From assembly GCA_031551485.1 (NCBI GenBank), contig JAVBNO010000013.1, positions 1-40,467 of the forward strand: DNA of 40,467 nucleotides, read 5' to 3'. The translations under genes were made by a program, and so were the position numbers. Every line of letters starts with the position of its first letter. The first letter of the stretch is position 1. This document shows positions 1 to 8,815 of this stretch, in pieces. The stretch comes from JAVBNO01 sp031551485. GTDB taxonomy: Bacteria; Bacillota; Clostridia; Oscillospirales; Ruminococcaceae. Under the pieces are notes generated by a model that made no database searches, was not told the origin of the DNA, and was given only the letters and a program-made list of their open reading frames with translations.

Positions 1-138
1 AGCAACTTCAAAATTGGCTTGTTGCAAAATGCCGATTTCTCCATTTTTTGCTCTAAAGACCGATCAAAGGGCGGCTTATAGGTCAGCTTGATTCAAAAAT
101 GGTGTTTAGAATTTTAAGCATAGAACGGCGGGATAAAA

Positions 139-1365
139 ATGCTTGATTTTGCAGTATTGACAGTGTCACAACTGAATCGCTTCATCAAATCGATGATAGA
201 TACTCAAGAGTTACTCAAAGAAACGTACATTAAAGGCGAAATTTCTAATTTTACTCACCACTTTAGCAGCGGACATTTTTACTTTTCCCTTAAGGACAAC
301 CAAGCCACAATACGATGCGTCATGTTCAGCCAATTTGCCGGGCAGCTGGCTTTTATGCCGGAAAACGGAATGTCTGTCATTGTACGGGGTACCGTCTCGG
401 TTTTTGAACGGGACGGCATTTACCAACTTTATGTGCATGATATGCAACCGGATGGTGTTGGAGCGGCTTTTTTGTCCTTTCAGCAGATCAAAAACCGGTT
501 GGAGGCCGCCGGTGTGTTCGATCCGGCCCAAAAGCGGCCACTGCCGACTTTTCCACAGTATATTGGCGTGATCACCTCGGCGTCGGGGGCGGCCTTTCAG
601 GATGTGACCAATATTATTGCCCGGCGCTTTGCCAGTGCCACCGTTTTGTTTTGCCCCGCCATTGTGCAAGGCGCGGCGGCGGAGGCGTCCATTTTAGCAG
701 GCCTTGAGACGTTGAATGCCGATGGGCGGGCAGAGGTGATCATTCTTTGCCGGGGTGGCGGGTCGCTGGAAGATTTGGCGTCCTTTAACAGCGAGAAGTT
801 GGCTTACGCCATTCGGTCATCGCGGATTCCGGTGGTATCCGGCGTCGGACATGAAACCGACACCAGCATTTGCGACTTTGCGGCGGATCTGTGGGCGCCT
901 ACGCCCTCGGCGGCGGCAGAGCTTGTTACACCGGATGGGGAGGCGCTGAAAAGGCGCCTTGTAGCAGTGCAAAAGGGGTTGCATGATGTAATGGCGTGGC
1001 GGCTGAGAACGCAGCAAAATTTGCTGGATGAATACCGCGGACGGATGGCTGTAAAATCTCCCGGTTTCTTTCTTGCAAAAAATAGACAACGCCTCGATTT
1101 TCTGGTAAAATTACTGGGAGATCGGTATAAAGATGTAATATCCCGCAAGAACATACAAATAGAGCAATTCAGCCGGCTTCTCGATAGTTTGGGGCCTCTT
1201 AAGGTTTTGGAGCGCGGTTACTCGATTACCCGAAAGGATGGCAAGGCGGTTACGCACGCCTCCTGTTTGCGGGAAGGGGATTGTATTACGACTGTTTTGC
1301 GCCGGGGACAAGTATATTCCCAGGTTGTTGCGGTAGAAGAAAAGAGGGAAAAGGCCGATGGGTAA
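139..1365 (+). CDS. xseA: Exodeoxyribonuclease VII large subunit
   Basis: Large subunit of exonuclease VII, which degrades single-stranded DNA from both ends into short oligonucleotides with XseB, in the cytoplasm. The 408-residue product starts with the family's typical LTVSQLNRFIK segment. An N-terminal OB-fold (about residues 8-105) is followed by the catalytic domain with ITSASGAAFQD, the RGGGSLEDL loop and the GVGHETD motif, then a helical region and a C-terminal VLERGYSI motif. Length is normal for Firmicutes. A GGCGGGA-like ribosome site precedes the ATG. It overlaps xseB by 8 bp, so the two subunits are translationally coupled and probably made together. It heads the visible part of the xseAB-ispA-tlyA-nadK-argR-recN run. 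Confidence 0.97.
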   Translation: MLDFAVLTVSQLNRFIKSMIDTQELLKETYIKGEISNFTHHFSSGHFYFSLKDNQATIRCVMFSQFAGQLAFMPENGMSVIVRGTVSVFERDGIYQLYVHDMQPDGVGAAFLSFQQIKNRLEAAGVFDPAQKRPLPTFPQYIGVITSASGAAFQDVTNIIARRFASATVLFCPAIVQGAAAEASILAGLETLNADGRAEVIILCRGGGSLEDLASFNSEKLAYAIRSSRIPVVSGVGHETDTSICDFAADLWAPTPSAAAELVTPDGEALKRRLVAVQKGLHDVMAWRLRTQQNLLDEYRGRMAVKSPGFFLAKNRQRLDFLVKLLGDRYKDVISRKNIQIEQFSRLLDSLGPLKVLERGYSITRKDGKAVTHASCLREGDCITTVLRRGQVYSQVVAVEEKREKADG

Positions 1366-1576
1366 AAAATTGGATTTTGAGGGGTCGTTGGATCGGCTGG
1401 ATGAGATTGTGGCCCTGTTGGAAAGCGAGCAGGTTACACTGGATGCGTCTATTGCCTTATTTGCAGAGGGTGTAAAGCTGTTGGCTTTTTGCAAAGAAGC
1501 GGTGACGGCGGCAGAGCTTAAAATCGAAGAACTTGTGCCTTTTGTGCCCGATGAGATCGTTCAGGATGAGAAATAA
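1358..1576 (+). CDS. xseB: Exodeoxyribonuclease VII small subunit
   Basis: Small helical subunit of exonuclease VII; several copies bind the C-terminal region of XseA. The 72-residue sequence has the family pattern: an FEGSLDRLDEIVALLES helix, then a second helix LDASIALFAEGVKLLAFC and an acidic tail. The start lies inside the end of xseA (8 bp overlap). The next gene, ispA, begins 21 bp after the stop, and this xseA-xseB-ispA order is common in Firmicutes. Confidence 0.95.
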   Translation: MGKKLDFEGSLDRLDEIVALLESEQVTLDASIALFAEGVKLLAFCKEAVTAAELKIEELVPFVPDEIVQDEK

Positions 1577-1597
1577 GCGCTGGGAAGGATACACTAT

Positions 1598-2497
1598 ATG
1601 TTGTCTTTTAGCGAACAACTGACTTTATATATAAATCAGATTAACAATGCGTTGCCCGTTTTTTGGGCCGAAACGCTGGGTGAGTCGGACCAGCGCATTG
1701 TGGCCGAGGCGATGCAATATTCTTTGTTGGGCGGCGGTAAGCGAATTCGGGCCGTTTTGGCGATGGCGTTTTGCGAGCTTTGTAAAGGAAGCCTTGCGGA
1801 TGTGTTGCCCTTTGCCGCGGCCATTGAAATGGTGCATGCTTATTCACTGATCCATGACGACCTGCCCTGTATGGATGACGATGATCTGCGCAGAGGCAAG
1901 CCTTCCTGCCATATTCAGTTTGGCGAAGCCAATGCTCTTTTGGCAGGGGACGGCCTTTTGAATTTGGCGTTTGAGACAATGCTTTCACAGACAACGGTGG
2001 CACAGGTTGGGGCAGAAAAAGCGGTGGCCGCAGCGCGAACACTGGGACAGGCCGCCGGCATTCAGGGAATGATTGGTGGGCAGACGATTGACCTTTTAAG
2101 CGAAGGTAAAGAGATTACCAAAGAAGAGTTGGACCATTTGCATCTTTTGAAAACTGGAGCGCTGATTCGGGCAAGTGCCCAAATTGGCTGCATTATTGCC
2201 GGGACTACAGCAGAGATTATGGCAAAAGCCGACCGCTATGCCAAAAATTTAGGATTGGCATTTCAGATTGTGGACGATGTTTTGGATGTTGTCGCCGATG
2301 AAAATATTTTGGGCAAACCGGTGGGCAGTGACAAAAAGCAGCACAAAACCACCTATGTGACATTATTCGGGGTGGAAAAATCCAAAGAAAAAGTGCGGGC
2401 CCTGATTCTGGAGGCCGATTTGGCCATCAAGGGATCGATGTTGGATCAGCGCTTTTTATACCAGCTGGCCGATATGCTGGCCGAGAGAGTCTTTTAG
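1598..2497 (+). CDS. ispA: Polyprenyl synthetase, farnesyl-diphosphate synthase type
   Basis: Condenses dimethylallyl/geranyl diphosphate with isopentenyl diphosphate to farnesyl (possibly geranylgeranyl) diphosphate, feeding undecaprenyl phosphate and quinone synthesis. The 299-residue protein shows GGGKRIRAVL near residue 45, the first aspartate-rich motif with its CxxxD-type spacing (DDLPCMDDDD, residues 87-96), a GGQTIDLLSEG segment, and the second aspartate motif DDVLD near residue 225 followed by GKPVGSDKKQHKTTY. These Asp clusters bind the Mg-diphosphate substrates. The two-residue insertion in the first motif fits the bacterial type II FPP synthase class. Product chain length cannot be settled by eye. 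The gene dxs, often next in this cluster, is not here. Confidence 0.93.
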   Translation: MLSFSEQLTLYINQINNALPVFWAETLGESDQRIVAEAMQYSLLGGGKRIRAVLAMAFCELCKGSLADVLPFAAAIEMVHAYSLIHDDLPCMDDDDLRRGKPSCHIQFGEANALLAGDGLLNLAFETMLSQTTVAQVGAEKAVAAARTLGQAAGIQGMIGGQTIDLLSEGKEITKEELDHLHLLKTGALIRASAQIGCIIAGTTAEIMAKADRYAKNLGLAFQIVDDVLDVVADENILGKPVGSDKKQHKTTYVTLFGVEKSKEKVRALILEADLAIKGSMLDQRFLYQLADMLAERVF

Positions 2498-2527
2498 TAT
2501 TGCGAGAATGGAAGAAGGGGGCCCAGC

Positions 2528-3046
2528 GTGAATTATCTTAGAATACTTGCCAGCAATGACCTTATTAATATTGCTTTTATCGCCTGGATCTCCGCCCAGA
2601 TATTGAAGACGGTGTTTACTTTTGTGTTGACCAAAAAGTTTGTGCCCGAGCGGCTGGTGGGGGCAGGAGGAATGCCCAGTTCCCATTCGGCGCTGGTGTG
2701 TTCATTGGCGGTGGGCATGGCAAAAGTGGCCGGGTTTACTTCGCCCACTTTTGCGCTGACGCTGGCTTTTGCGGGCATTGTCATGTATGACGCCATGGGT
2801 GTGCGGCGGGCGGCAGGGGAACACGCCAAAATGCTGAATCGAATGGTGTTTGACTTTAAGGATTTTTCGGATGCGGTAGCCCATATTTTTGATACCATCG
2901 ATGTGGAAAATGAGCTGGACGACCCCAGCGTGGGCATCGACGATATTCCTGAGAAAAAGTTAAAGGAATTTTTGGGGCATACACCGTTGGAAGTTTTGGG
3001 TGGCGCACTTTTGGGCATCTTGGTGGCGACCATGTATCGTTTATAA
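2528..3046 (+). CDS. Divergent PAP2 family membrane protein (DUF212, YuiD-like)
   Basis: A 172-residue membrane protein of the divergent acid-phosphatase/PAP2 (DUF212) family. It shows hydrophobic segments near residues 10-35, 55-90 and at the C-terminus, and the family signature GGMPSSHSALV, which resembles the PAP2 phosphatase SxxxH motif. A further conserved MYDAMGVRRAAGEHA segment follows, and the last helix is GALLGILVATMY. The start is GTG at 2528 with an AAGGGGG site. Substrate is unknown; by family and by position after a prenyl-diphosphate synthase, a lipid or prenyl pyrophosphate is plausible but that is inference. Confidence 0.85.
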   Translation: MNYLRILASNDLINIAFIAWISAQILKTVFTFVLTKKFVPERLVGAGGMPSSHSALVCSLAVGMAKVAGFTSPTFALTLAFAGIVMYDAMGVRRAAGEHAKMLNRMVFDFKDFSDAVAHIFDTIDVENELDDPSVGIDDIPEKKLKEFLGHTPLEVLGGALLGILVATMYRL

Positions 3047-3074
3047 TTTGATTTAAGCATATAGGAGCACAGCG

Positions 3075-3890
3075 GTGAAAAAAAGGCTGGATATATTGTT
3101 ATGTGAGCGCGGCCTTTTGCCGGCGCGGGAAAAAGCAAAGGCTATCATTATGGAGGGCCTTGTGTTCGTCAACAACCAAAAGGCGGACAAACCCGGCATG
3201 GCCGTGGATGAAGAGGATCAGATTGAGGTGCGAGGGGAAACTCTGCAGTATGTCAGCCGGGGTGGACTTAAGCTGGAAAAAGCCATTGCGGCGTTTGGGC
3301 TTGACTTGGCCGGCTGTGTCTGTGCCGATGTGGGCGCCTCTACCGGCGGGTTTACCGATTGCATGTTGCAAAACGGCGCCGCCAAGGTGTATGCCGTTGA
3401 CGTGGGATACGGGCAGCTGGCTTGGACATTGCGCACCGACGGGCGAGTTGTTGTGTTAGAGCGGACGAACATCCGCTATTTGACACAAGAGCAGATCCCC
3501 GAAGAAATAGACTTTGTTTCTGTGGATGTGTCCTTTATCTCCCTTAAACTGGTTTTGCCTGTGGTACACAGGCTGCTGCGGGAAGGGGGAGGGGCGGTTT
3601 GCCTGATCAAGCCGCAATTTGAGGCAGGACGCACACTGGTGGGCAAAAACGGCGTTGTTCGAGATTCGCACGTTCATCGGGATGTGATTCGGCAAGTGCT
3701 TGCCTACGCAAAAGACAGTGGGTTATTTCCCCGGAAATTGGACTTTTCACCGATTAAAGGGCCGAAGGGGAATATTGAATTTTTGATTTGGCTGCAAAAG
3801 GGAAGTGACGAGGAACAGCCCGCAATCACGGAAGCGGTTGTTGCCGACATTGTGGAAAGAGCACGCCAAGGAACGTCCGGAGAAGAATGA
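3075..3890 (+). CDS. tlyA: TlyA-family rRNA 2'-O-methyltransferase (hemolysin A family)
   Basis: S4-domain RNA binder fused to an FtsJ-like SAM methyltransferase; characterised TlyA proteins 2'-O-methylate cytidines of 16S and/or 23S rRNA. The N-terminal S4 domain (about residues 1-60, RLDILLCERGLLPAREKAK, ending in VSRGGLKLEKAI) is followed by the SAM site DVGASTGGFTDC and an LIKPQFEAGR segment containing the catalytic Lys. At 271 residues it is full length. The start is GTG at 3075, 7 nt after TAGGAG. It lies in the conserved tlyA-nadK-argR-recN run. Confidence 0.93.
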   Translation: MKKRLDILLCERGLLPAREKAKAIIMEGLVFVNNQKADKPGMAVDEEDQIEVRGETLQYVSRGGLKLEKAIAAFGLDLAGCVCADVGASTGGFTDCMLQNGAAKVYAVDVGYGQLAWTLRTDGRVVVLERTNIRYLTQEQIPEEIDFVSVDVSFISLKLVLPVVHRLLREGGGAVCLIKPQFEAGRTLVGKNGVVRDSHVHRDVIRQVLAYAKDSGLFPRKLDFSPIKGPKGNIEFLIWLQKGSDEEQPAITEAVVADIVERARQGTSGEE

Positions 3891-3932
3891 AATTTCGGGG
3901 CGGGTTAATGAAAGGGTCAGGAGTGGGAAGAG

Positions 3933-4790
3933 ATGAAGCTATTGTTGCTTCCCAATATGGAAAAAGGCAATGCCGCCAGCTGTCTTGGCCAGGCCGTTGA
4001 AATTTTGCTGGGGCTGGGATGCACACCAATGGTGGAGGAAGCGCACCGCCCTCTGCTTACCCAGACAGGTGTGGTCTTTGGTACACTGGACACATTGCTT
4101 GCGCAGTGCGACATCCTTGTCACCATTGGGGGCGATGGCACCATTATCCATGCCACCCAATACGCAGTGGCCGCCGACAAGCCCCTTGTGGGTATTAATG
4201 CAGGGCATTTGGGCTTTTTGGCGCAGATAGAGAGCAATGAACTGGAGCGGCTTTTGAAACGGCTTCGGGACAAAGAATATGACATCATTGAGCGGATGCT
4301 TTTGGATGTGCAGATTATGGGGGGCGGCCGGAAGGTTTCGGCGTTTGCCATTAACGACGCCGTTGTAACCCGGCGGGAAGGCGCCAATATTGTAGATTTG
4401 CTTGTGGAGTGCGGCGGAAAGCGGGTAGGGCATTACCGGGCAGACGGCATTATTTTTGCCACGCCAACCGGCTCCACCGGGTATGCGATGTCTGCGGGCG
4501 GGCCGGTGATTGAGGAGCAGCTGGAGGCCATTTTGCTGACGCCCATTTGTTCCCACGGCCTGTTTGACCGGTCGGTGCTGTTTTCTTCGGCGCGGGTGCT
4601 GACGGTACATCCGGGGGCGTATACAGAGCCGGAAAAAGTATGTGTGGTCATTGATGGGGGCGCGCCTATTGCGCTTTGCCCCCATGAATATATTCAAATT
4701 CAAAAGGCAACGCGAAAAGCGAAGTTTATTTCTTTTGGAGAAAAGCAGTTTTTCGAGATTTTAAGCGATAAATTACAACGCCGCGGTTAG
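3933..4790 (+). CDS. nadK: NAD kinase (ATP-NAD kinase)
   Basis: Phosphorylates NAD to NADP in the cytoplasm, supplying NADPH for biosynthesis. The 285-residue product carries the family signature IGGDGTIIHA (residues about 65-74), the NDAVVTRR motif and the glycine-rich TPTGSTGYAMSAGGP motif. A YxADGII segment precedes the last of these, and FDRSVLF plus late ICSH complete the known core. An AGGAG/GGAAGAG site precedes the ATG. The nadK-argR-recN order is typical of Clostridia. No unusual residues seen. Confidence 0.95.
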   Translation: MKLLLLPNMEKGNAASCLGQAVEILLGLGCTPMVEEAHRPLLTQTGVVFGTLDTLLAQCDILVTIGGDGTIIHATQYAVAADKPLVGINAGHLGFLAQIESNELERLLKRLRDKEYDIIERMLLDVQIMGGGRKVSAFAINDAVVTRREGANIVDLLVECGGKRVGHYRADGIIFATPTGSTGYAMSAGGPVIEEQLEAILLTPICSHGLFDRSVLFSSARVLTVHPGAYTEPEKVCVVIDGGAPIALCPHEYIQIQKATRKAKFISFGEKQFFEILSDKLQRRG

Positions 4791-4827
4791 TGGCGGCTTG
4801 ATTTGGTTGAGGCGGGGGTGACAGCAG

Positions 4828-5280
4828 ATGAAGTCCGAGCGGCATGCCAAAATATTAGAAATCATATCGAACTATGGGGTGGATACCCAAGAGGAGCTTT
4901 TGAAGTTGCTCAATGACAGCGGGTATTCGGTGACACAGGCGACCGTTTCGCGAGATATTAAAGAGCTGCGACTTCTGAAGGCGCAGTCGACCGACGGGGG
5001 TTACCGTTATGTGGCCGGAACAAAACCCCAAAGCGGCGATATGCTGGGTAAGTTTCACAATGTGTTTTCCCAGTCTATCCGGGATGTGGATGCTGTGGGG
5101 AACATGGTGGTTATCAAGTGTTTTTCAGGGATGGCCAATGCGGTAGCCGCCGCCATGGATGCGATGGAGTGGGACGGCGTTGTGGGTACTCTTGCGGGGG
5201 ATGACACCATTTTTGTTTTGATGCGCACCGAAAAAGCAGGCGAGAACTTTATGGCGCAGATGCAACATTATATTGGGTAA
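4828..5280 (+). CDS. argR: Arginine repressor
   Basis: Hexameric DNA-binding regulator of arginine synthesis and catabolism. The 150-residue protein has the N-terminal winged helix (residues 1-70; QEELLKLLNDSGYSVTQATVSRDIKELRL is the helix-turn-helix with the recognition helix containing TQATVSRDI). The C-terminal oligomerisation and arginine-binding core ends in VGTLAGDDTIFVLMR, where the paired Asp of the GDD motif bind arginine. Its position between nadK and recN is conserved in Firmicutes and does not itself imply regulation of this cluster. Confidence 0.95.
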   Translation: MKSERHAKILEIISNYGVDTQEELLKLLNDSGYSVTQATVSRDIKELRLLKAQSTDGGYRYVAGTKPQSGDMLGKFHNVFSQSIRDVDAVGNMVVIKCFSGMANAVAAAMDAMEWDGVVGTLAGDDTIFVLMRTEKAGENFMAQMQHYIG

Positions 5281-5299
5281 ACGACAGGAAGGTAAAGTT

Positions 5300-6967
5300 A
5301 TGCTGGCCAAATTGTATATTGAAAATATTGCTGTGATCCGCCAGGCTGAAATTAACTTTACGCTTGGCTTAAATGTATTTACCGGTGAGACCGGCGCAGG
5401 CAAAACTATCCTTGTCAATGCCATTAATGCGGTGCTGGGAGAGCGGACCAGTAAAGATATCATTCGCACCGGCGAAAGCAAAGCCCTTGTATCCGCTTTA
5501 TTTGTGGACATTCCACGGGATATTGGGTTGCAAATTGAGGCCCTTGGTTTTGTCGTGGGGGAAGACGGACTGCTGATTACCCGGGAAATAGAGGAAGAGG
5601 GAAAAGGCAATTGCCGCATTGGCGGTAAACCGGTGACGGCAGCGGTACTGCGGGAGGTGGCGTCGCGGCTGATTGCGATCCACGGCCAGCAGGACAACCA
5701 AGAACTCTTGGTGAGCGAACGGCATATCCATTTTGTGGACAGCTACGGCGAATTGGGAGATATTTTGGGTGCTTATCAGGAGGCGTATCGCCAGGTGTGC
5801 AGCCTGCGCACCGAGCTGGAGCATTTGACCATGGATGAAAACATGAAAGCCCAGCGGTTGGATATGCTGGGCTTTCAGATACAAGAACTGGAGGCGGCGC
5901 AGCTGCAACCCGGTGAAGACGAGGTGCTGGCGGCCCAACGCAAGGTCATTAAAAATGCGGAGCGAATTAGCGAGGCGGTCGCTTTGGCCCAGGGCGCATT
6001 GTCCGGTGACGGCGATGGGGGCGGCATTCTGCCGTTGATGTCGGGGCTGGTTCAGGGGCTGCAGGCAGTAACAGAGTTTGCCCCGGATTTTGCCGTTTCG
6101 GCCGTGCGTGCGCAAGAAATGGAGTATGAGCTGGAGGAGATGGCCGGCGAGCTGCGGCGATATACAGACGGCTTTGATTTTAATCCCCGCCAACTGGATG
6201 ACATTGAAGAGCGGCTGGATATGCTGTACCGTTTTAAAAAGAAATATGGCGAGAGTGTGGAAGAGATGCTTGCTTATTTGGACAAGGCAAAAGAAGAGCT
6301 GGAGCATCTTAACGATTCCGACGAACGCATAGGGCAGATTCAGGTGGCTTTAGAGATTGCCACGGCGAAAGCCCAGGCACTGGCGGATGAGCTGACCGAA
6401 AAACGCCTGGCGGCGGCCGAAGGGTTTATTGAAAAAGTGGAGGAAGAGCTGCAATTTTTGGATATGCCGTTAGTTAAACTGCAGCTGCGCCACGAGAAAA
6501 AGCCGATGGGTTCGGGTGGACAGGACGGGGTGGAGTTTTTGATTTCCACCAATGCGGGCGAGATGCCCCGGCCGCTAGCTAAGATTGCATCCGGCGGTGA
6601 AATTGCACGGCTGATGCTGAGCATTAAAAATGTTTTGGCGGACAAGGATGAAATTGCCACCCTGATCTTCGACGAGGTAGACACAGGCGTAAGTGGAAGG
6701 GCAGCCAACAAGATTGGGCAGAAGCTGGCCCAGGTGGCGGCGAACCGGCAGGTTATCTGTGTAACCCATTTGGCCCAGGTGGCGGCGTATGGGTCCCATC
6801 ATCTGTACATACACAAAACGGTGGAGAACGACCGAACTTTTACGAAAGTTACGCCTCTTGACCGTTATGGGCGTGTGAAGGAGCTGGCCCGGATTGTGAG
6901 CGGCGACAACGTTACAGCGCTGGCGCTTCGAAATGCGGAAGAGATGTTGAGACTTTGCGGAAACTGA
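5300..6967 (+). CDS. recN: DNA repair protein RecN
   Basis: SMC-like ATPase acting early in double-strand-break repair. The sequence shows Walker A GETGAGKTIL near residue 30, the IHGQQDNQELL segment, a long coiled-coil region (roughly residues 150-370), the ABC signature SGGEIARLMLS near 431 and Walker B LIFDEVDTGVSG near 455. I place the start at the ATG at 5300 (MLAKLYIENIAVI, 555 residues) rather than the upstream in-frame start at 5273, because GGAAGG lies 7 nt before 5300 and the family begins at this point. In many relatives spoIVB and spo0A follow recN; here tyrS follows. Confidence 0.95.
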   Translation: MLAKLYIENIAVIRQAEINFTLGLNVFTGETGAGKTILVNAINAVLGERTSKDIIRTGESKALVSALFVDIPRDIGLQIEALGFVVGEDGLLITREIEEEGKGNCRIGGKPVTAAVLREVASRLIAIHGQQDNQELLVSERHIHFVDSYGELGDILGAYQEAYRQVCSLRTELEHLTMDENMKAQRLDMLGFQIQELEAAQLQPGEDEVLAAQRKVIKNAERISEAVALAQGALSGDGDGGGILPLMSGLVQGLQAVTEFAPDFAVSAVRAQEMEYELEEMAGELRRYTDGFDFNPRQLDDIEERLDMLYRFKKKYGESVEEMLAYLDKAKEELEHLNDSDERIGQIQVALEIATAKAQALADELTEKRLAAAEGFIEKVEEELQFLDMPLVKLQLRHEKKPMGSGGQDGVEFLISTNAGEMPRPLAKIASGGEIARLMLSIKNVLADKDEIATLIFDEVDTGVSGRAANKIGQKLAQVAANRQVICVTHLAQVAAYGSHHLYIHKTVENDRTFTKVTPLDRYGRVKELARIVSGDNVTALALRNAEEMLRLCGN

Positions 6968-7000
6968 TTTGCACTGCATCTTCGGAAAGGAATTTAGAAT

Positions 7001-8224
7001 ATGACTGTATTTGAAGAACTGGAAAAACGGGGGCTGATAGCCCAGATGACCCATCCCGAGGTGATCAAGGAAAAGCTGGAAAAAGAGCATGTGACCTTTT
7101 ACATTGGGTTCGACGCCACAGCGGACAGTTTACACGTAGGGCATTTTTTGCAAATGATTGTCATGTCCCATCTGCAACGGGCCGGACATCGGCCCATTGT
7201 GTTGTTGGGGACGGGGACCACGATGGTGGGGGACCCCACCGGCAAAACCGATATGCGCCAGATGTTGACGGAGGCGCAGATTGACCACAATGCGGAATGC
7301 TTTCGGAGACAGATGTCACACTTTTTGGACTTTTCCGATGACAAAGCCATCATCCTGCGAAACGGTGACTGGCTTAAGCCCCTTAACTACATCACGTTTC
7401 TGCGGGAGGTGGGCGTTCACTTTTCGGTGAACAAAATGCTGGCGGCGGAGTGCTTCAAAACGCGGCTGGAAAACGGTCTTTCGTTTATCGAATTTAATTA
7501 TATGCTCATGCAAAGTTATGACTTTTTATATCTGTACCAGCATGAAGGCTGCCAGATGCAGCTGGGCGGCAACGACCAATGGGCTAATATTATTGGTGGC
7601 ATTGAGTTGATTCGCAAAGTGACCACCGAGGAAGCTTATGGCATGACATTTACCCTTCTGACTACCAAAGAAGGAAAGAAGATGGGCAAGACCGAAAACG
7701 GAGCTGTGTGGCTGGATGGACAGAAGACATCTCCGTATGATTTTTTCCAATATTGGCGCAATATTGCGGACGACGATGTGATCAATTGTCTGAAGATGAT
7801 TACCTTCGTGCCGCTTGCCGAAATTGAAGCTATGGCGCATTGGAAAGGAAGCGAGCTGAACACCGCCAAAGAGCGGCTGGCGTTTGAATTGACCAAGCTG
7901 GTGCATGGGGAAGAGGAGGCGCAAAAGGCGCTGGAAGCAGCCCAGGCACTATTTGGAACGGGGGCGGACAGCGAGAATATGCCGACTACCCAGATATTGG
8001 ACGATGATTTTATGGACGGCAAGCTTGCCGTGACCGATTTGTTGGTCAAAACCGGGTTGGCGCCCTCCAAGGGTGAGGCCCGGCGGCTGATTCAACAAGG
8101 CGGCATTGCCATTGATGATCATAAAGTATCGGATATTGGTGCCAATGTGACCAAGGCTGATTTTAAAGAAGGCCAAATGATTGTGAAAAAGGGTAAGAAG
8201 ATTTTCCATAAAGCGACTCTATAA
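7001..8224 (+). CDS. tyrS: Tyrosyl-tRNA synthetase
   Basis: Charges tRNA-Tyr with tyrosine. The 407-residue protein is a class I synthetase: the HIGH-equivalent is HVGHF near residue 45, GDPTGKTDMR follows, and the KMSKS-equivalent is KKMGKTENG near residue 226-234. An S4 RNA-binding domain occupies the last ~65 residues (APSKGEARRLIQQGGIAID). The KMGKT signature marks the TyrZ/long-insert branch rather than the KFGKS (TyrS) branch of B. subtilis. There is only 33 bp between recN and this gene, so no T-box leader fits here; expression would come from the upstream operon or a compact promoter inside recN. Confidence 0.95.
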   Translation: MTVFEELEKRGLIAQMTHPEVIKEKLEKEHVTFYIGFDATADSLHVGHFLQMIVMSHLQRAGHRPIVLLGTGTTMVGDPTGKTDMRQMLTEAQIDHNAECFRRQMSHFLDFSDDKAIILRNGDWLKPLNYITFLREVGVHFSVNKMLAAECFKTRLENGLSFIEFNYMLMQSYDFLYLYQHEGCQMQLGGNDQWANIIGGIELIRKVTTEEAYGMTFTLLTTKEGKKMGKTENGAVWLDGQKTSPYDFFQYWRNIADDDVINCLKMITFVPLAEIEAMAHWKGSELNTAKERLAFELTKLVHGEEEAQKALEAAQALFGTGADSENMPTTQILDDDFMDGKLAVTDLLVKTGLAPSKGEARRLIQQGGIAIDDHKVSDIGANVTKADFKEGQMIVKKGKKIFHKATL

Positions 8225-8239
8225 CCGAATAGATGAGAA

Positions 8240-8272
8240 AACGCCTTTCCATTCGGAAAGGCGTTCCTTTTA
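8240..8272 (+). terminator. Intrinsic terminator after tyrS, probably bidirectional
   Basis: An 11-bp perfect stem (aacgcctttcc / ggaaaggcgtt) with a 4-nt loop is followed on the + strand by ccttttat. Read on the - strand the same stem is followed by TTTTC, so it can also end the convergent dap operon. Confidence 0.85.
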
Positions 8273-8332
8273 TGCTGAAAAGAGCAAAAAATAAACTAAA
8301 GTTAGTAACTTGTTAGTATATATGATAATCAA

Positions 8333-8788
8333 TTAAAGAGAGAAAGTGGCTTTTAATGCGGATTCTGCGTCATAGAGGTGGGCAGTGGGCAGGAGAAGAG
8401 AGATGTCCACTTCGGAGGTTGTGATGAGGGTAAGTTCGACGCCTGCGGCAGCTAAGGCAGTGATTGCGGTAGCGGCGACACCACAACTTTTCTCCATTTC
8501 TTTGCCAAAAAGGTTGATTTTGGCATGACCAGTAGTTACCATGGGTTTGGTTTTCCAATTGGCGCTGTTGATGACGCCAAGTAAATTCACCATATCTGCC
8601 TCTTGAATGGTGAAATTGAGGTTGACAGTGCCGCCGTGGGGCGCTGTTTGGGAAATCATATCGACATTAACCCCTGCGTTTGCAAAATCGCGGAAAATTT
8701 CCCCGAATCGTACAAGATTAAGGGGTGTATTGCTGAAAGTGATGAGGGCGACATCCTCGGTGGTGGTCAATGAAGTGACAACTTGCAT
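8333..8788 (-). CDS. Stand-alone tandem ACT-domain protein, aspartokinase regulatory-subunit-like
   Basis: A 151-residue protein with two ACT domains and no kinase domain. The first is around residues 10-75 (NTPLNLVRFGEIFRDFANAGVNVDMI), the second around 85-150 (GVAATAITALAAAGVELTLITTSEVDISLLL). Both halves resemble the C-terminal lysine/threonine-binding region of aspartokinase, including the NVDMI and SEVDIS segments. It is the last gene of the asd-dapA-dapB-ACT operon, 27 bp after dapB with a good AGGAGG site. It may act like the separately translated beta subunit of B. subtilis aspartokinase II, or as an independent amino-acid sensor. No aspartokinase catalytic gene is in the window. Confidence 0.8.
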   Translation of the reverse strand: MQVVTSLTTTEDVALITFSNTPLNLVRFGEIFRDFANAGVNVDMISQTAPHGGTVNLNFTIQEADMVNLLGVINSANWKTKPMVTTGHAKINLFGKEMEKSCGVAATAITALAAAGVELTLITTSEVDISLLLPTAHLYDAESALKATFSL

Positions 8789-8815
8789 GCTTAAACCTCC
8801 TTTTGGCAGTCAGGG

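Noticed and set aside
1..138. Possible end of a preceding gene at the left edge
   Set aside because: Short open stretches exist in all three + frames (stops at about 54-90) but none resembles a known protein end such as NusB, so no gene or promoter is claimed.
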